Assembly (NCBI GenBank): GCA_964016985.1
Contig: OZ024830.1
Span: forward strand, 80,564,386 to 80,628,385
DNA from: Anodontia alba
Taxonomy: Eukaryota; Mollusca; Bivalvia; Lucinida; Lucinidae
DNA length: 64,000 nucleotides
Direction of reading: 5' to 3'
The position numbers and the translations under genes are program-made. Shown here in pieces: positions 55,415 to 64,000 of this stretch. The notes beneath the pieces were generated by a model. The model saw nothing but the letters and a program-made list of their open reading frames with translations, was not told the origin of the DNA and did not search any database. Within the stretch, counting starts at the first letter, position 1, and each line of letters begins with the position of its first letter.

Positions 55415-55590
55415 TGTACCCAGCGAAGCCTCAGATCACCCTGCGCATCCGCGCAATCTGATCAGAGTCTTCGCATAGGAACCCTATGGCTAGCCAGGGA
55501 TCCAAAGCGTCTTCGGGCGGACAGCGAAGACTCTGATCAGCCTGCGCGCATGCGCAGGCTGATATGAGTCTTCGATGACCGCACATACAA
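55415..55590. repeat. Class K hairpins
   Basis: GAAGCCTCAGATCACCCTGC to GATCAGAGTCTTCGC and, 60 bp on, GCGAAGACTCTGATCAGCCT to AGGCTGATATGAGTCTTCG. The second is nearly perfect. Confidence 0.8.
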
Positions 55591-55604
55591 TCTTATAGGA
55601 AATG

Positions 55605-56330
55605 CTGTAGACCGGCTCAATTTCATTTTATGTGAAAGCATTTGAGTCACGCCGCAAGAAAACGGGTCTTTAGGAAGTTACATATATACAGGAAAGATCC
55701 AGTCAACTAGATCAGTCAGATAACCTGATAGGGGTCTTTTCTATACACCGATTTATTGTTATTTTTGTTTTGTTTATGTTGAGGTGTTACGGCCCAGTCA
55801 ACCCAATGGGGTCATGTCCAGCGCGGTCAGTTTACCTAACCCACACTTTTACTGGGCAGGCTTAGTCCTCCAGGCGGTTAAGCAGTATTGTGCTTTCGCC
55901 AGAAACTGGCAACTGCCCTTCTTGAATCAGCGGAAGGGAGAAGATGACCGTAGAAAATATTGGGTCTGTAGGTGTACAGCGACAGCTCTGATCAGACTTT
56001 ATGGGTGCGCTTCGTGACATATTCTACCTATGACATGTAATTTGTTTGTTTCAGTTGAGGCTTTCATCGCATAGTTAACCCATTAGGGTCATATCGATAG
56101 GGGCCAGTTACTGTAAAACACATACTTGGCGGTCTTTATATTTTGGCGCTATTGGCGGTCAAGGAAAAAAAAAAAAGAAAAAAAATGCCAACAAAGATCA
56201 ATAAGAAGAATAACATTCTGGCAGAAATTATATTCCCAATACTCATCGCAAGTATGCTGTACTTGCATAAAACGTCAGTCAGTCAAGGGCATTACCAAAA
56301 GTGCATATGCTTCTTGTCACAGTGCACTTA
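55605..56330. repeat. Segmental duplication, copy 1 (copy 2 at 62990-63813)
   Basis: Both copies run from ACCGGCTCAATTTCATTTTA through a SINE 1 piece (55768-55962) and GTGTACAGCGACAGCTCTGA to AAGTGCATATGCTTCTTGTC with very few differences. Copy 1 lacks about 115 bp of the SINE that copy 2 retains (junction near 55962). The frames at 56126-56440 lie in this repeat and lack known domains. Confidence 0.9.
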
Positions 56331-56564
56331 TTAAGCGCCTGAAAATAAAGAAAGATAACGATCCAGCCATATACCGGCTCAACAGGGCTGAATTAAAGCA
56401 AATGCACATTGACAGTAATTGCCAAAACTTGCATGTATAATTGGTAATTGATTGACTTACAAAGAAAAAAACCTACGATATCAATACAATCATGTAGCTA
56501 AAAATCTGTTTTGTTGCGTAATTGGATAATAAAAGACCTGACTTGGATTCATTCACAAGTACCT

Positions 56565-56725
56565 TACTCCCAAGGTTTAACCAGTTTGGGGGAAGGGGGA
56601 ATATATGTAGAAACTATTTCATGATCAATCTCCACCAAATTTATGTGGCCGAGATGGGGTTGGTTCTCGCGACCCTTGATTTGCAGTCAGACGCGCTACC
56701 GACAGTGCTGTGCTGCCCGGCTCAG
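56565..56725 (-). mobile_element. tRNA-derived SINE 1, head part (possibly split)
   Basis: ATTTCATGATCAATCTCCAC and GCGACCCTTGATTTGCAGTC then GACGCGCTACCGACAGTGCT give the head as complement. A matching tail (GTTGAGGCTTTCATCGCATA) lies at 56050-56110, so one SINE may have been split by the 450-bp stretch between. Confidence 0.68.
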
Positions 56726-57229
56726 CCTATAAAATCTATATTTGGAGTGAACTGTGTAATGGCGCAATTTACTAGATTTTTATCGTTTTTGCTAGATAGT
56801 GCAGGATAAGAATTTGTAAAAACGTCTTAATAGAAGTGCGGATAGTGATCACCACAGTATATAGATCGTCCGTAAAAAATATGACAATGACATTGGGAGG
56901 CAGCTACCTGATTAAGTACCGACGTTTGGCTGTTGATGGTTAAAACCACAGAAATCCTCATTGCGGGTCGCCCTGGCGAGCCGCATATATAGGAGTTGTG
57001 CTGATCACACATCAAATACGAGAATTATACCGAACCCAACTTAAGCGGAAGTAACTACAAAGATTGTTGACATAATAGTCGTGCATCTGATAACAGATAG
57101 AATAGAACAACATAGAATGTTTTATTATCTTATTATGGCCTGTTTCGGGTATACAGTTAACGTTTATATCAATTTCGCCCTCAAATGAAATTTTGCTCCA
57201 TCAAGTACGAGAATTCATCAAGGCATTAA
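56726..57229. other. No gene recognised
   Basis: No exon, RNA or element signal that I can support. Confidence 0.4.
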
Positions 57230-57340
57230 AGGAGCAGCTGATCAAGGATTGTTGTGTCCAGTCCTGGAGTACGGCAGTTAAGTTTTGGGCTCCAAGGTAT
57301 AGTCAGGAAGAAATTGAAAGCTTGCAAAAGTTCATTGCAA
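57230..57340 (+). pseudogene. Short LINE reverse transcriptase fragment (tentative)
   Basis: Frames together give a run like PVLEYGS, then WAPRYSQEEIESLQKF, in the position of the RPxLEYGxxVWxP...L/IExxQ block of non-LTR reverse transcriptases. Stops and frame changes break it. Very short, hence moderate confidence. Confidence 0.5.
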
Positions 57341-57635
57341 ATATTAGTTCTTAAGATATATATCCGCACATGTATGTCATAACATAAGCCACGTGTGAAT
57401 GAACAGGTACAGGCAGACCAGATATCATCACTGTTCTCGTTGTGCGTACCGACCGCAGATGGACCTACATAGTAGTAGCAGCCTCAGCCAACTCCTCGTC
57501 TTTTACCGTTGATACTGCGAACTAAATCACGTACCCTTGAGTCATGGCTTTGATGCACTTAAACAGTATTTGGTAGTGTGTTCATTTCTCCAGAAGCACA
57601 CCTTATCTTTTCATTATGCAAGATAGTCATGGACT

Positions 57636-57750
57636 ACTACCCAGCTAGCATTCTACGTAAATCTACATCGGGCCGTCATCAGCCCGTCAGCTACCCTGAC
57701 GGGCCGATGACGGCCCGATATAGATTTACGTAGAATGCTGACTGGGTAGT
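57636..57750. repeat. Near-perfect 115-bp hairpin
   Basis: ACTACCCAGCTAGCATTCTA then CGTAAATCTACATCGGGCCG folds on its complement (ending TAGAATGCTGACTGGGTAGT) with a CTACC loop and only about four mismatches. GC-richer than its surroundings. The flanking TAC/GTA could be a 3-bp duplication, which is ambiguous. Confidence 0.9.
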
Positions 57751-58104
57751 ACATTTACTGTGCACGACGGAATGACCTAAAATGTGTTGATGGGCCATAA
57801 ATATCCAGTACTAACATAACAAAAATCATTGCGGCGACTTTGATAGAAACGTTCTTGAAATGTTTGTTCATGGTCACCAACCTCAAATACTTTTTTGCCA
57901 AGGCAACCGAAAGTTTAAACTACTGAATTGAAGGGGCATGAAACCCACAAGCCGAAAACCGAAACCGAAACACAAAACCGAGATCGAACTTTTCAACCTG
58001 GATAGGCCTACAAGTGTGCGATTAATTGTGTTCGTTGTGGGTTTATACTATTAGGTATTAGATAAATACTATACACGAGTAAGAGAATACCGCCATCTTT
58101 AAAT

Positions 58105-58350
58105 AGATTGTGTTGGGCTTCCAAAGAAAGAGAGAAAAGAGATAGAAGAGATAGTAGAGGAGCTGAAAGAGAGGGATAGGGAAGAAAGAGAAACAGGAAT
58201 GAAAGTGAATAAACAAAAGACATAAAAACATTCCCCCTTTACCCTTACCTGCTACAAGGATAGCAGGCCTTGCTCAAGTGTTGACCAGTATCAGTTGGAC
58301 GCCCCGGTGACGTAAGATACACGACACCTTCGCCACACCCGACCACCCCA
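58105..58350. repeat. Dispersed purine-rich repeat, copy 2
   Basis: Second copy of 36640-36965, same orientation, sharing AGAGAGGGATAGGGAAGAAA and CAAGGATAGCAGGCCTTGCT. Confidence 0.8.
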
Positions 58351-58507
58351 ACCATTTTCAAAATTGTACACGAGTATATAGAACTCAACAAACGTTTCAC
58401 ATAACAGAGCTAAACCGATGAAATCTCATCCATTTATTCTTTTATTGACAGAAAAAACTGTTCATATACATGTATTACGTATTGCAGTCTTTACGCGCCT
58501 ACTCATA

Positions 58508-58723
58508 TTAACCCTTGTCCAGCTGAACCCGGATATACCCTGCCTTTGCAAACAGTGTAGATCCAGATCAGTTGGCTTCTGAAGAAGCCAACTGATCTGA
58601 ATATGTACTGTTTGCCATTAAGTATGTAAATTTAAAGCAACAATATGGATCAAGTAATCTGATTGGCTGAAAAAAAAATAAGTGGGCGTGGCATCTTAAT
58701 TAATTCAGCAGGACAAGGGTTAA
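58508..58723 (+). mobile_element. Family F (piggyBac-type) MITE
   Basis: TTAA both sides; CCCTTGTCCAGCTGAACCCG and CAGCAGGACAAGGG; central hairpin TTGGCTTCTGAAGAAGCCAA. Confidence 0.9.
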
Positions 58724-59254
58724 ACTGTATATATTTTGTTGTTTAAACATGGCCCAGGTGACTCAAACTACTTGTAGGTCATTGGACGGATGATTCAAAC
58801 TAAAACATATTCTTAGCTTGAATACCGTGAGATTTTCTTTCTATACCACTTTTCTTTCTATTTCATCTGAATCGTCTTAAACAAAAAAGATGACTAGCCT
58901 TGATTCACCCATTCTATTCGCTTGTCATAATGAACTTTCTTGTTATTTCTACCGTTTTTCTAACCTTACATGTTAGCTTTCCCTGGTATTTGTTTCAATA
59001 ATATACACTGTATAATATCAACTTTAGCTTAAAGTCAACGTAAGCTGCTTGTATGATCTAATGAAAATGTGTATTTTGGGAGACAGGTTTGTGATAAGTC
59101 TTTGACTTACTTCTGAATCCCATTCAATTCTCTATCTAATGCATCGAATTGTATTTATGAATCTACTATATGTACAGTTTATTAATGAAAATACTGTTTA
59201 CACCAAGGAATTTTAAATCAAATGTGCGATTAGATTTTAGTCTCGTTTTCATCT
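58724..59254. other. No gene recognised
   Basis: AT-rich; no supported feature. Confidence 0.4.
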
Positions 59255-59862
59255 CGTATGGTATGAAACTTGCCCCGGGTTTGTAAAGATTTTTTTTTTT
59301 TTCAATTATCTTTGACTAACAATTAATATCTTTGCTACTCAACTCTTTCAAACATAGTAGTAATTTATATGTAGCTAACTGAACCCAAATCAGAAACTTA
59401 AAATGAATTCTATGGCTATTCACATAATATAACGATATAACGTTTTTTTTTTTTTTTTTTTTTTTTAAAGAACAGGTAGAAAATTGGAAAGTAACCGCAA
59501 TGTCCATAATTCTTAATATAAAAAGTATCTATATTTGCTTCTTTCTGTGGTTGCTGCAGAGAGACAAAGGCATTGCGTTTTTTTTGTTTTTTTTTTTTTT
59601 CAATTTTCTACCTGTTACATTTTTAGACACAATAAATATAGGCAAACCACCTAATTCATTATTTTAATAAATCTGATATATATCTTCATATCTTCAATTC
59701 TCCTTATAAGACTTATTATATTTGAAAACAAAAACAAAAAAAACTGTGTAGCAAAGATATTTAGTTTTTATTTAAAATTATCAAACAAAAAAAAAAAAAA
59801 AAAAAAAAGAAAAACTTAGAAAACAGGAGAAAATTTGGATTGTGGGTTTCATACCCTCCCAG
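59255..59862. repeat. Loose nested inverted repeat, ~600 bp
   Basis: Outer CATCTCGTATGGTATGAAAC / GTTTCATACCCTCCCAGATG, middle AATATCTTTGCTAC / GTAGCAAAGATATT and inner ACAGGTAGAAAATTG / CAATTTTCTACCTGT pair in nested order. T- and A-runs fill the gaps (59442-59466, 59587-59600, 59787-59808). Confidence 0.6.
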
Positions 59863-60300
59863 ATGAAAAATCTGAGTTTAAACTCTAACAATCGTTAAAC
59901 ATTCCTTTTTCTTGGATATTATTTATTTAATACCTCATAGTATAAATCCACAATGGACAGAATTTAACGCATAGTATTATTTCTATCCAGGATGGAAATT
60001 TTTGTCTCCGTGTCGCTTTTGGGATTTCGGTTTGTGAGTTTCGGTTTGTGAGTTTCATACCTCTTCTGCTAAAATGAGCTTTTATAGGTCTTCAGTCGTT
60101 TACTCGGGAGGACTGCTGTGGCCAACGACCTCTAGTTATTGATACTTTCACAGATTTTGAGAAGTATCTTTACTGGCATTAAAATGAAAGCTTTCCACTG
60201 TTCTAGGCGCCTCAATGCTCCTAATCGAGTTTCAACTCAATTAGGTCATAGTTTTTAGAGGAGATGTCCAAAATATAAATACTCAACATTTTCCCATATA

Positions 60301-60581
60301 CATCATGAAAACATACCTATATAATGTCGACCCCCTTAAACCCCACTTTTATATAGTAAAACTGGGGTTTACAAGGGTATACATTATCTTTCTTATTTCT
60401 GCTCAAAAACATAGATTGTTGGTACTCGTTAGAACCGCCTCGGCGAGGCGGTTCTAACGAGTATCCACAATCTATGTTTTGAGCAGAAATATGAAAAAAT
60501 ACCGGATTTTTTTATCTGAAAATTGTCATTTTTTTGGTGGTAAAATTTTCAGTAGATTTGAATAGGCTTGTTTTCGTAATG
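60301..60581 (+). mobile_element. Family A hairpin MITE
   Basis: CATCATGAAAACATACCTAT and ATAGGCTTGTTTTCGTAATG ends; hairpin perfect through the tip. Confidence 0.92.
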
Positions 60582-60588
60582 AATGTAT

Positions 60589-61320
60589 AGGGCCCATATA
60601 ATTGTATGAGAAGCAAATTTGAATTTGCCGCAAAAAGGTCAAACGTCAACGTATGATCATCAATTTTTGATAGACCTCCTGTCCCCGATAATTTGTGCAA
60701 AGATTAGGGCGCAAGGCTTGCTTGGTTCTGCAGAAGAAGACTTTTAAAGGTTTTTACAATATATGGGCATGGCAGCCAACGGACGCAACCATTTTAGCAA
60801 TCTTTCGTTTCCCCGCCCAAGGAGCTCCACATGAAATTTGAGCAACATTGGCTCGCGTCTCTAGGGGAAAAGTTGTTTGAAATTCTTAACAAATTTTTCA
60901 TACAAATGTATGGGGTCCATACAAATGTATAGGGAAGCAAACATGACCTGGCCGTAAAAAAGTCAAACGTCAACGTACGATTATTATTTGAGCAACTTTG
61001 GTAGACCTCCCGTCCCCAATAATTTGTGCAAAGATTCAGCCCCAAGGCGTTCTCGGTTCTCGAGATGAAGATTTTAAAAGATTTTTATCATATATGGGCA
61101 TGGCGGCCATCTTGGTTAACGGACCGCGACCATTTTAGTAATCTATCTTTCCCCCAACCTAAGGAGGCTTCACATGAAATTTGAGCAAAACAGGCCCAAC
61201 GGCTTCAGAGGAGAAGTAATTTGAAAGTCTTAACGGACGGACAAACGGACGGACGACTGCACGGACAGACGGGCAGACGACGGACAAAAAGTGATGACTA
61301 TAGTTCATCCTGAGCATAAC
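60589..61320. repeat. Two ~322 bp tandem units with GACGGACG tail
   Basis: Units at 60589-60910 and 60911-61235 share AAAGTCAAACGTCAACGTA, TAGACCTCC(T/C)GTCCCC, TTTGTGCAAAGATT, ATATATGGGCATGGC and CACATGAAATTTGAGCAA. The second contains GGCATGGCGGCCATCTTGGT, an AAGATGGC-type motif as in the 15.8 kb array, and ends in ACGGACGGAC repeats. The minus frames here are artefacts. Confidence 0.85.
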
Positions 61321-61834
61321 AAGTGAGCTAACAACAGAGCTTGATGTCATGATGTCATCACGTCTCAGTTCCTATCAGGCGGATCGGAATGTCCTAAAAC
61401 TGAGATTTGAGTTGACTCCCAGCCTACCACAAACTATCGTGACAATATTTCGGTGATTACATGATTCACAGCCCTGTTGAAAATATTTGCATATTTAGAA
61501 TGATAAAACTGGGAGCTTGGTCGCTGACGCGAATAGATTGTAATCCAACCTTTGTGAAGTCAGGGGTAACACTATTATAAAGCTGGTATTTGCTTAAATA
61601 TTTTCTTGCTTATCCTGTTTTTACACCCGATTCAGTATAATATACTCTCTTATTTATTATTACCTTATTGTCGTCATTTTATATAGCCGGGAGAGCCTGT
61701 TTTCGGACATACATATTTACATAACGTCTCAGTTTTTAATACCTTATCTTTTTCGTTATACTGTGTATATAGGAGTGCTTGTTTTCGGGCAAAACCTATA
61801 CAGGCAAAGTATTTGGACTGATAAGTCTAAGCAA
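61321..61834. other. No gene recognised
   Basis: Unassigned, AT-rich. Confidence 0.4.
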
Positions 61835-61910
61835 ACAGTGTTGATCCAGATCAGACGCCGCTGAACGCGGCGTCTGATCAGGGTCTAAAACTGTTTGCCA
61901 CTGATCAAGA
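61835..61910. repeat. Class K hairpin
   Basis: GCAAACAGTGTTGATCCAGA then TCAGACGCCGC folds on GCGGCGTCTGATCAGGGTCT and ACTGTTTGC. Confidence 0.88.
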
Positions 61911-62136
61911 AGTTTTTAGGCACTTCAGCAAGTAGCAAAATGGAGCTGTACAAATAATAAATATAGTATGGTAAGGAGTTCAGGTGTTCCCATATTTAAG
62001 GTAAATATGGTAGGCAAATTGCACATGTGCAGAACAGACCGCGCATGCGAACTCTTTGCCCTTATAGCGGTACACATTGGCCTAAAATCGGACTTTTCAC
62101 AACTTCGTCATTTTTAAACTTTTGCATGTTATAAAA

Positions 62137-62512
62137 TCGACTCACGTTATCTCGACTCTTCTTATCTCGAATAGCAGTTTATCTCGAAGTGAAAATCTGG
62201 TCCCTGTTTTAACATGGAAATCTAACAACAGGTAACAAAATATTGTGGAAGAGAAGAGAAATTGCTCCTAAGAGCAATTTCTCCTCTTTTCCACAATATT
62301 ATAAGATTTGCAGAATGGAGGGAAAATCGAACAACCGCATTTCACCGAAAATATATAATTTGACTCTTGAAGTTAGAAATATATTGAAATAGAGGAGAAT
62401 GTTGTTAGATGTCCGGTAACCAGATTTCCATGTTAAAACTAGGAGCATATTTTTGCTTCGAGATAAACGTGTTTTCGATATAAGCGAAATCGAGACAAAG
62501 AGAATGAGTTGT
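62137..62512 (+). mobile_element. Family D MITE, diverged ends
   Basis: CGACTCACGTTATCTCGACT at left, GATATAAGCGAAATCGAGAC at right. Central hairpin GAAATTGCTCCTAAGAGCAA. A second AGAGGAGAATGTTG block precedes the right end. Confidence 0.82.
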
Positions 62513-62587
62513 CATAAAACCTACCAGGGATTGAAGTCGACTGTTTTTACCCTAGGTTCAACTGTTAAACTAAAAAATAATTTTCTA

Positions 62588-62753
62588 GGAATTAAAAATC
62601 CCTCTATTTTCAAAATTTTGACCTATTGCCTTCTTCAGGAATTCAGCAATGCTTTCTTCTTTGAAGCAGGATAACACCTAGTTGAATATAGTGTTCCATT
62701 CCTGAAGAAGGCCATAGGCCGACAATTTAAAAATAGAGTGGTTTTTAATTCAT
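62588..62753. repeat. Inverted repeat, ~55 bp arms
   Basis: AATTAAAAATCCCTCTATTT and GCCTTCTTCAGGAATTC at left return as ATTCCTGAAGAAGGCC and AAATAGAGTGGTTTTTAATT at right. It adjoins the family D copy. Confidence 0.8.
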
Positions 62754-62989
62754 AGACTGTTGCGTTTTTTTATGGAGAAATAATTTAGAAGCCAAACTAT
62801 TTTGTTTGGCTTTCAAAGAGGCTTCCTAGCTCAGTAAGGATGAGGATTTGTGGCATATTCAACAGACACTGATAGGCAGAGCTAAAGAAAACCACTGAAG
62901 AAGCCCAAATGATTTGTTTACATACATTCTTATATAAAAAAATGACAAGATGCATGGCTATGTGCAGCCACGCATCACTGATGCTTTCA

Positions 62990-63813
62990 GCTGTAGACCG
63001 GCTCAATTTCATTTTATGTGAAAGCATTTGAGTCACGCCGCAAGAAAACGGGTCTTTTGGAAGTTACATATATACAGGAAAGATCCAGTCAACTATAGAT
63101 CAGTCAGATAACCTGATATGGGTCTTTTCTATACACCGATTTATTGTTATTTTTTTTTATGTTGAGGTGTTACGGCCCAGTCAACCCAATGGGGTCATGT
63201 CGAGCGCGGTCAGTTTACGTAACCACACTTTTATTGGGCAGGCTTAGTCCTCTAGGCGGTTAAGCAGTATTGTGCTTTCGCCAGAAACTGACAACTGCCC
63301 TTCTTGAATCAGCCGAACGGAGAAGATGACCGTAGAAAATATATCATGATCAAACTCCACGAAAGAATGTTGCCGATCAGGCGGAGGTCGAACCTGCCAC
63401 CTCCTGATCACCAGTCGGACGTGCAACCGATTTATTTTACATTAAAAATTGGGTCTGTATGTGTACAGCGACAGCTCTGATCAGACTGTATGGGTGCGCG
63501 TCGTGACATATTCTACCTATTAATTTGTTTGTTTCAGTTGAGGCTTTCATCGCATAGTTAACCCATTAGGGTCATACCGATAGGGGCCAGTTACTGTAAA
63601 ACACATACTTGGCGGTCTTTATATTTAGGCGCTATTGGCGGTCAAGGAAAACAAGACGAAAAAAAAAAAAAAAAAAAAAAACGTCAACAAAGATCAATAA
63701 GAAGAATAACATTCTGGCAGAAATTATATTCCCAATACTCATCGCAAGTATGCTGTACTTGCATAAAACGCCAGTCAGTCAAAGGCATTACCAAAAGTGC
63801 ATATGCTTCTTGT
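62990..63813. repeat. Segmental duplication, copy 2
   Basis: Counterpart of 55605-56330. It retains the full SINE 1 piece (63150-63430) and is cut at 63813 by a family A element, exactly where copy 1 continues with ACAGTGCACTTATTAAGC. Confidence 0.9.
63150..63430 (-). mobile_element. tRNA-derived SINE 1
   Basis: GTTGAGGTGTTACGGCCCAG tail, GGCAGGCTTAGTCCTCTAGG body, head as complement with GGAGGTCGAACCTGCCACCT and CACCAGTCGGACGTGCAACC. It lies inside duplication copy 2. Confidence 0.85.
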
Positions 63814-64000
63814 CATCATAAAAACATGCCTATATAATTTTGACCCCCTTAAACCCCACTTTTATATAACAAAACTGGGATTCACAAGGGTATACATTAT
63901 TTTTTCTTATTTCTTCTCAAAACATAGATTGTTGTACTCGTTAGAACCGCCTTGTCGAGGCGGTTCTAACGAGTACCCAAAATCTATGTTTTGAGCAGAA
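63814..64000 (+). mobile_element. Family A hairpin MITE, cut by window end
   Basis: CATCATAAAAACATGCCTAT left end, GGGATTCACAAGGGT segment and complete hairpin (ACTCGTTAGAACCGCCTTG). The right end lies beyond the window. Confidence 0.9.

Noticed and set aside
56126..56440. 104-codon plus-strand frame with a basic Lys-rich N-terminus
   Set aside because: It lies in a duplicated repeat; the copy at 63609 differs by shifts in the A-run, so the frame is not conserved.

Overview
This window is eukaryotic, intron-rich and AT-rich, and repeats fill most of it. It most likely comes from a bivalve mollusc. That is an inference from the repeat style: very many short inverted-repeat elements, tRNA-derived SINEs, arrays of GACGGACG type, and units ending in a hairpin that reads like AGCTCACCTTGAGCACTT. 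The species cannot be fixed from sequence alone. There is no bacterial operon, no CRISPR array and no rRNA gene.

One real cellular gene is supported: the N-terminal half of an SLC13 (DASS family) sodium-coupled carboxylate transporter on the minus strand. Six coding exons lie at 17789-17914 (start codon), 11752-11901, 9407-9522, 6511-6641, 4420-4507 and 2226-2417. Every exon is bounded by AG/GT in the correct phase, and together they encode about 267 residues. Among them are the first SNT signature, the acidic cytosolic linker and the first TLTGT motif. The C-terminal half must lie left of base 1. The introns (1.7 to 5.9 kb) are packed with small DNA elements.

The repeats fall into families that I label here. 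Family A is about 280 bp with ends CATYACGAAAACATGCCTAT and a hairpin of about 90 nt in the middle; it has about 19 full or partial copies. Family B has ends like CAGTCGAACCTCAATGGCTC, family C CAGTCAACCTTCTTTATACT, family D CAGTCGACTCTCGTTATCTC and family E ACACTACAACCTCTTTATAA. B, C and D sit at TA and look like pogo/Tigger-type MITEs. Families F, G and H are flanked by TTAA with CCCTT- or CCCAT-like ends and look like piggyBac-type MITEs. Hairpin class K is a swarm of short palindromes built on CAGATCAG/CTGATCTG.

Layout: 1-18 kb holds the SLC13 gene, with an LTR-retroelement protease-integrase remnant at 7.7-8.5 kb in intron 3 and a tandem array rich in AAGATGGC motifs in intron 1. 18-31 kb holds a LINE remnant, a broken mariner element, a 1.6 kb foldback and many MITEs. 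31-44 kb holds microsatellites, a SINE, several isolated palindromes and more MITEs. 44-50.5 kb is AT-rich and comparatively free of MITEs. 50.5-64 kb holds SINEs, tandem arrays, a duplicated segment of about 0.8 kb (55.6 and 63.0 kb) and further MITEs.

The most interesting observation is that families A, B and C, whose ends differ, carry the same internal hairpin module. Each arm has the core TTAGAAYCGCCTC, preceded by a TACTC- or ATATTTG-like stretch and an AACATA/TTATTTC-like stretch. Two further orphan or composite copies exist.
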